Below, one piece after another: positions 14,068 through 15,531 of a stretch of DNA of 15,531 nt. The notes under the pieces were generated by a model. It had not been told where the DNA came from. It ran no database searches and saw nothing but the letters and a program-made list of their open reading frames with translations. Numbering within the stretch: position 1 is the first letter of the stretch; every line of letters begins with the position of its first letter. This DNA comes from CAYUST01 sp041908765. GTDB lineage: Bacteria > Patescibacteriota > Gracilibacteria > Absconditabacterales > Absconditicoccaceae. A program made the translations under genes and the position numbers. The stretch lies in NCBI GenBank assembly GCA_041908765.1, contig JAYREU010000001.1, forward strand, positions 1-15,531. The letters run 5' to 3'.

Positions 14068-15531
14068 CTATCTGAGGTTATGGATAACTTTTTGTTCTCT
14101 AATACCAATAATTCTAATAGCTCCAGGGTAGTCAAGTTGGTCTTCAATTTTTTGTCCTATTTCTTGGGTAAGTCTCTCTAGTGCAATATCATCTACGAGT
14201 TCTGGGTTGAAGAAGGTCATGATCTCTCTTCACGCTTGCATAATGAAGGTCTTTTGCACACCAGGAATAGATCCAACTAGGTTTTCAAGATTACTCATTC
14301 TTTCGATAAAGAGCTCTTTGGTATCAAATCTTGCGCCTGGTCTAGACGCAGAAACAATATCTGCAGCAGTTGCGACCCGAGCTTCAGGATAGAGGAGTTC
14401 TACATCAAAGTGGTGTCCTTCTGCCGTATTGACGATACAGTCATGCATTTTGTGTTTTCTCAAAATTTCTGCCCCTACCTTGGTATGTGCTTCGCCATTT
14501 CACGCTTCAATTTTTCCAATGTCGTGGAGGAGTCCTGCTTTTTTGGCAAGCTCAGCATTGAGTCACAATTCATTTGCCAATAACTCAGAAAGTCTCGCTA
14601 CCTCAATACTGTGGAGCAAAAGATTTTGTCCATAACTATATCTGATATGAAATCTTCAGATGAGTTCAACAATTTCTGGTTTCATCATACCCAAATTGAG
14701 CTTAGCGAGTGTTTCTTTACCTTTTTTGATAAAGAGCTCTTGGGTTTCTTTGACAGTTTCATCATAGAGTTTTTCGATGTAGACAGGATTGATTCTGCCA
14801 TCCTTCAATAATTTTTTCATCGTTTCTGCCCCGATAAATCTCTTTTCTGCATCAAATGAAGAAAGTTTGATCGTCAAAGGCGTATCATCAATCGTGACTT
14901 CAACTCCTGTAATTTTCTCAAAGCTAGAAATATTTCTTCCCTCTCTTCCAATAATTTTCCCTTTCATGTCTTCGGTCGGGAGATCTACCATAGTCGTCAA
15001 ATGCTCACTCAATCCTTCTTGCACAACTCTCGGGAGTACTTTGGCAATAATTTTGGCTGCATCTTCTTTGGATTCCTCCTCTTTGATGAGCTTCATCTTG
15101 TTGATGAATTTTGCAATTTCTTCTTTGTGCACTTGTTCGAGTTGTTCAAAGAGCTGGAGTTTCGCTTGCTCGGGTGTCAACTGTGCAATGCTTGCAAGTT
15201 TCCCTTGTTGTTCTTCAACGAGTTTTTCGAGCTCAAGTGATTTTTTGTTCATTTCTTCTTTCTTTTCCTCGAGTTTTTCCATTCTCTGATCCAGTTTTTC
15301 TTCTTTTTGAGCGATTCTTTCTTCGTACTGATCAATTTTCTTTTGTTTGTGCTCGAGTTCTTTTTCTGTCTTTTCTACCAATCTTTGTGCTTTAAATTCT
15401 GCTTCTTGTGCTACTTTTTTAGCTTCAGCTTCTGCCTTGGTCACGAAGTTTTCTGCTGCTTGTTTCTTGCTGGTCAATAAACGTTCGAAAGTCATTTTAC
15501 CCAAGATAAACCCTATGGCGATACCAATACC
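14068..15531 (-). CDS. rny: Ribonuclease Y, 5' end outside the window
   Basis: RNase Y is a membrane-anchored endoribonuclease that initiates mRNA decay. The frame remains open to the window edge, so the first residues are missing; the visible part is 487 residues. Order of features: the end of an N-terminal membrane helix (GIGIAIGFILGK), a long Lys/Glu/Gln coiled coil, a KH RNA-binding domain with KGKIIGREGRNISSFE and VTIDDTPL, and an HD domain with HSIEVARLSELL, then LLHDIGK holding the HD metal dyad (near 14521-14526). IMQAGREI and YPGAIRIIGIREQKVI follow at the C-terminus. Four TGA occur (complements of 14656-14658, 14563-14565, 14500-14502, 14230-14232). The one in MQAGREI sits at a Gly conserved across the family. 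The standard code would cut the protein just before the HD domain. First of a three-gene operon. Confidence 0.95.

Noticed and set aside
1..15531. TGA as tryptophan (code 4)
   Set aside because: Trp would replace invariant Gly in AGFDKD, VGVGG and MQAGREI, while TGG encodes Trp normally in these genes.

Overview
This window is a bacterial chromosome segment that only reads correctly when TGA is decoded as glycine. Under the standard code pyrD, the rny 3' end, the isoprenoid synthase, an M15-like peptidase, an Lgt-like gene and a large membrane protein are all broken by TGA. With TGA as Gly and only TAA/TAG as stops they become uninterrupted genes of normal family length, and the recoded positions fall on residues that are invariant Gly in those families (AGFDKD and VGVGG in PyrD, IMQAGREI in RNase Y). 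This is genetic code 25, known from Absconditabacteria (SR1) and Gracilibacteria of the Candidate Phyla Radiation. The sequence does not decide between the two groups. All CDS coordinates here use that code.

Layout, left to right. At 1-1681 on +, two small unknown proteins and a class-2-like dihydroorotate dehydrogenase (pyrD) form a likely operon closed by a bidirectional hairpin, which also serves a minus-strand Lys/Ala/Pro histone-H1-like protein (1747-1974). At 2193-4516 there are five small orphan + genes; three are followed by a strong intrinsic terminator, and one has an excellent promoter (TTGACA-17-TATACT). A tiny basic minus gene (4625-4777) follows. A 491-residue exported protein with an M15-type zinc peptidase motif (4976-6451) and a 59-residue ultra-acidic protein (6513-6692) end at another bidirectional terminator.

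From 6756 to the end everything is on the minus strand. In transcription order these are rny (start outside the window), an Lgt-family membrane protein and a 511-residue membrane protein with an extracytoplasmic domain like those common in CPR genomes. A 340-base control region follows, carrying a NrdR-box-like pair over a promoter. Then come nrdB, nrdA and a polyprenyl diphosphate synthase.

Functionally the window combines pyrimidine synthesis (pyrD), dNTP supply (class I RNR whose small subunit has the class Ic residues Phe and Glu instead of Tyr and Asp), RNA decay (rny), isoprenoid synthesis and cell-envelope proteins. No CRISPR array, transposon, phage module, rRNA or tRNA gene was seen. 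Most genes lack a recognisable Shine-Dalgarno sequence, so start codons are less certain than ends.
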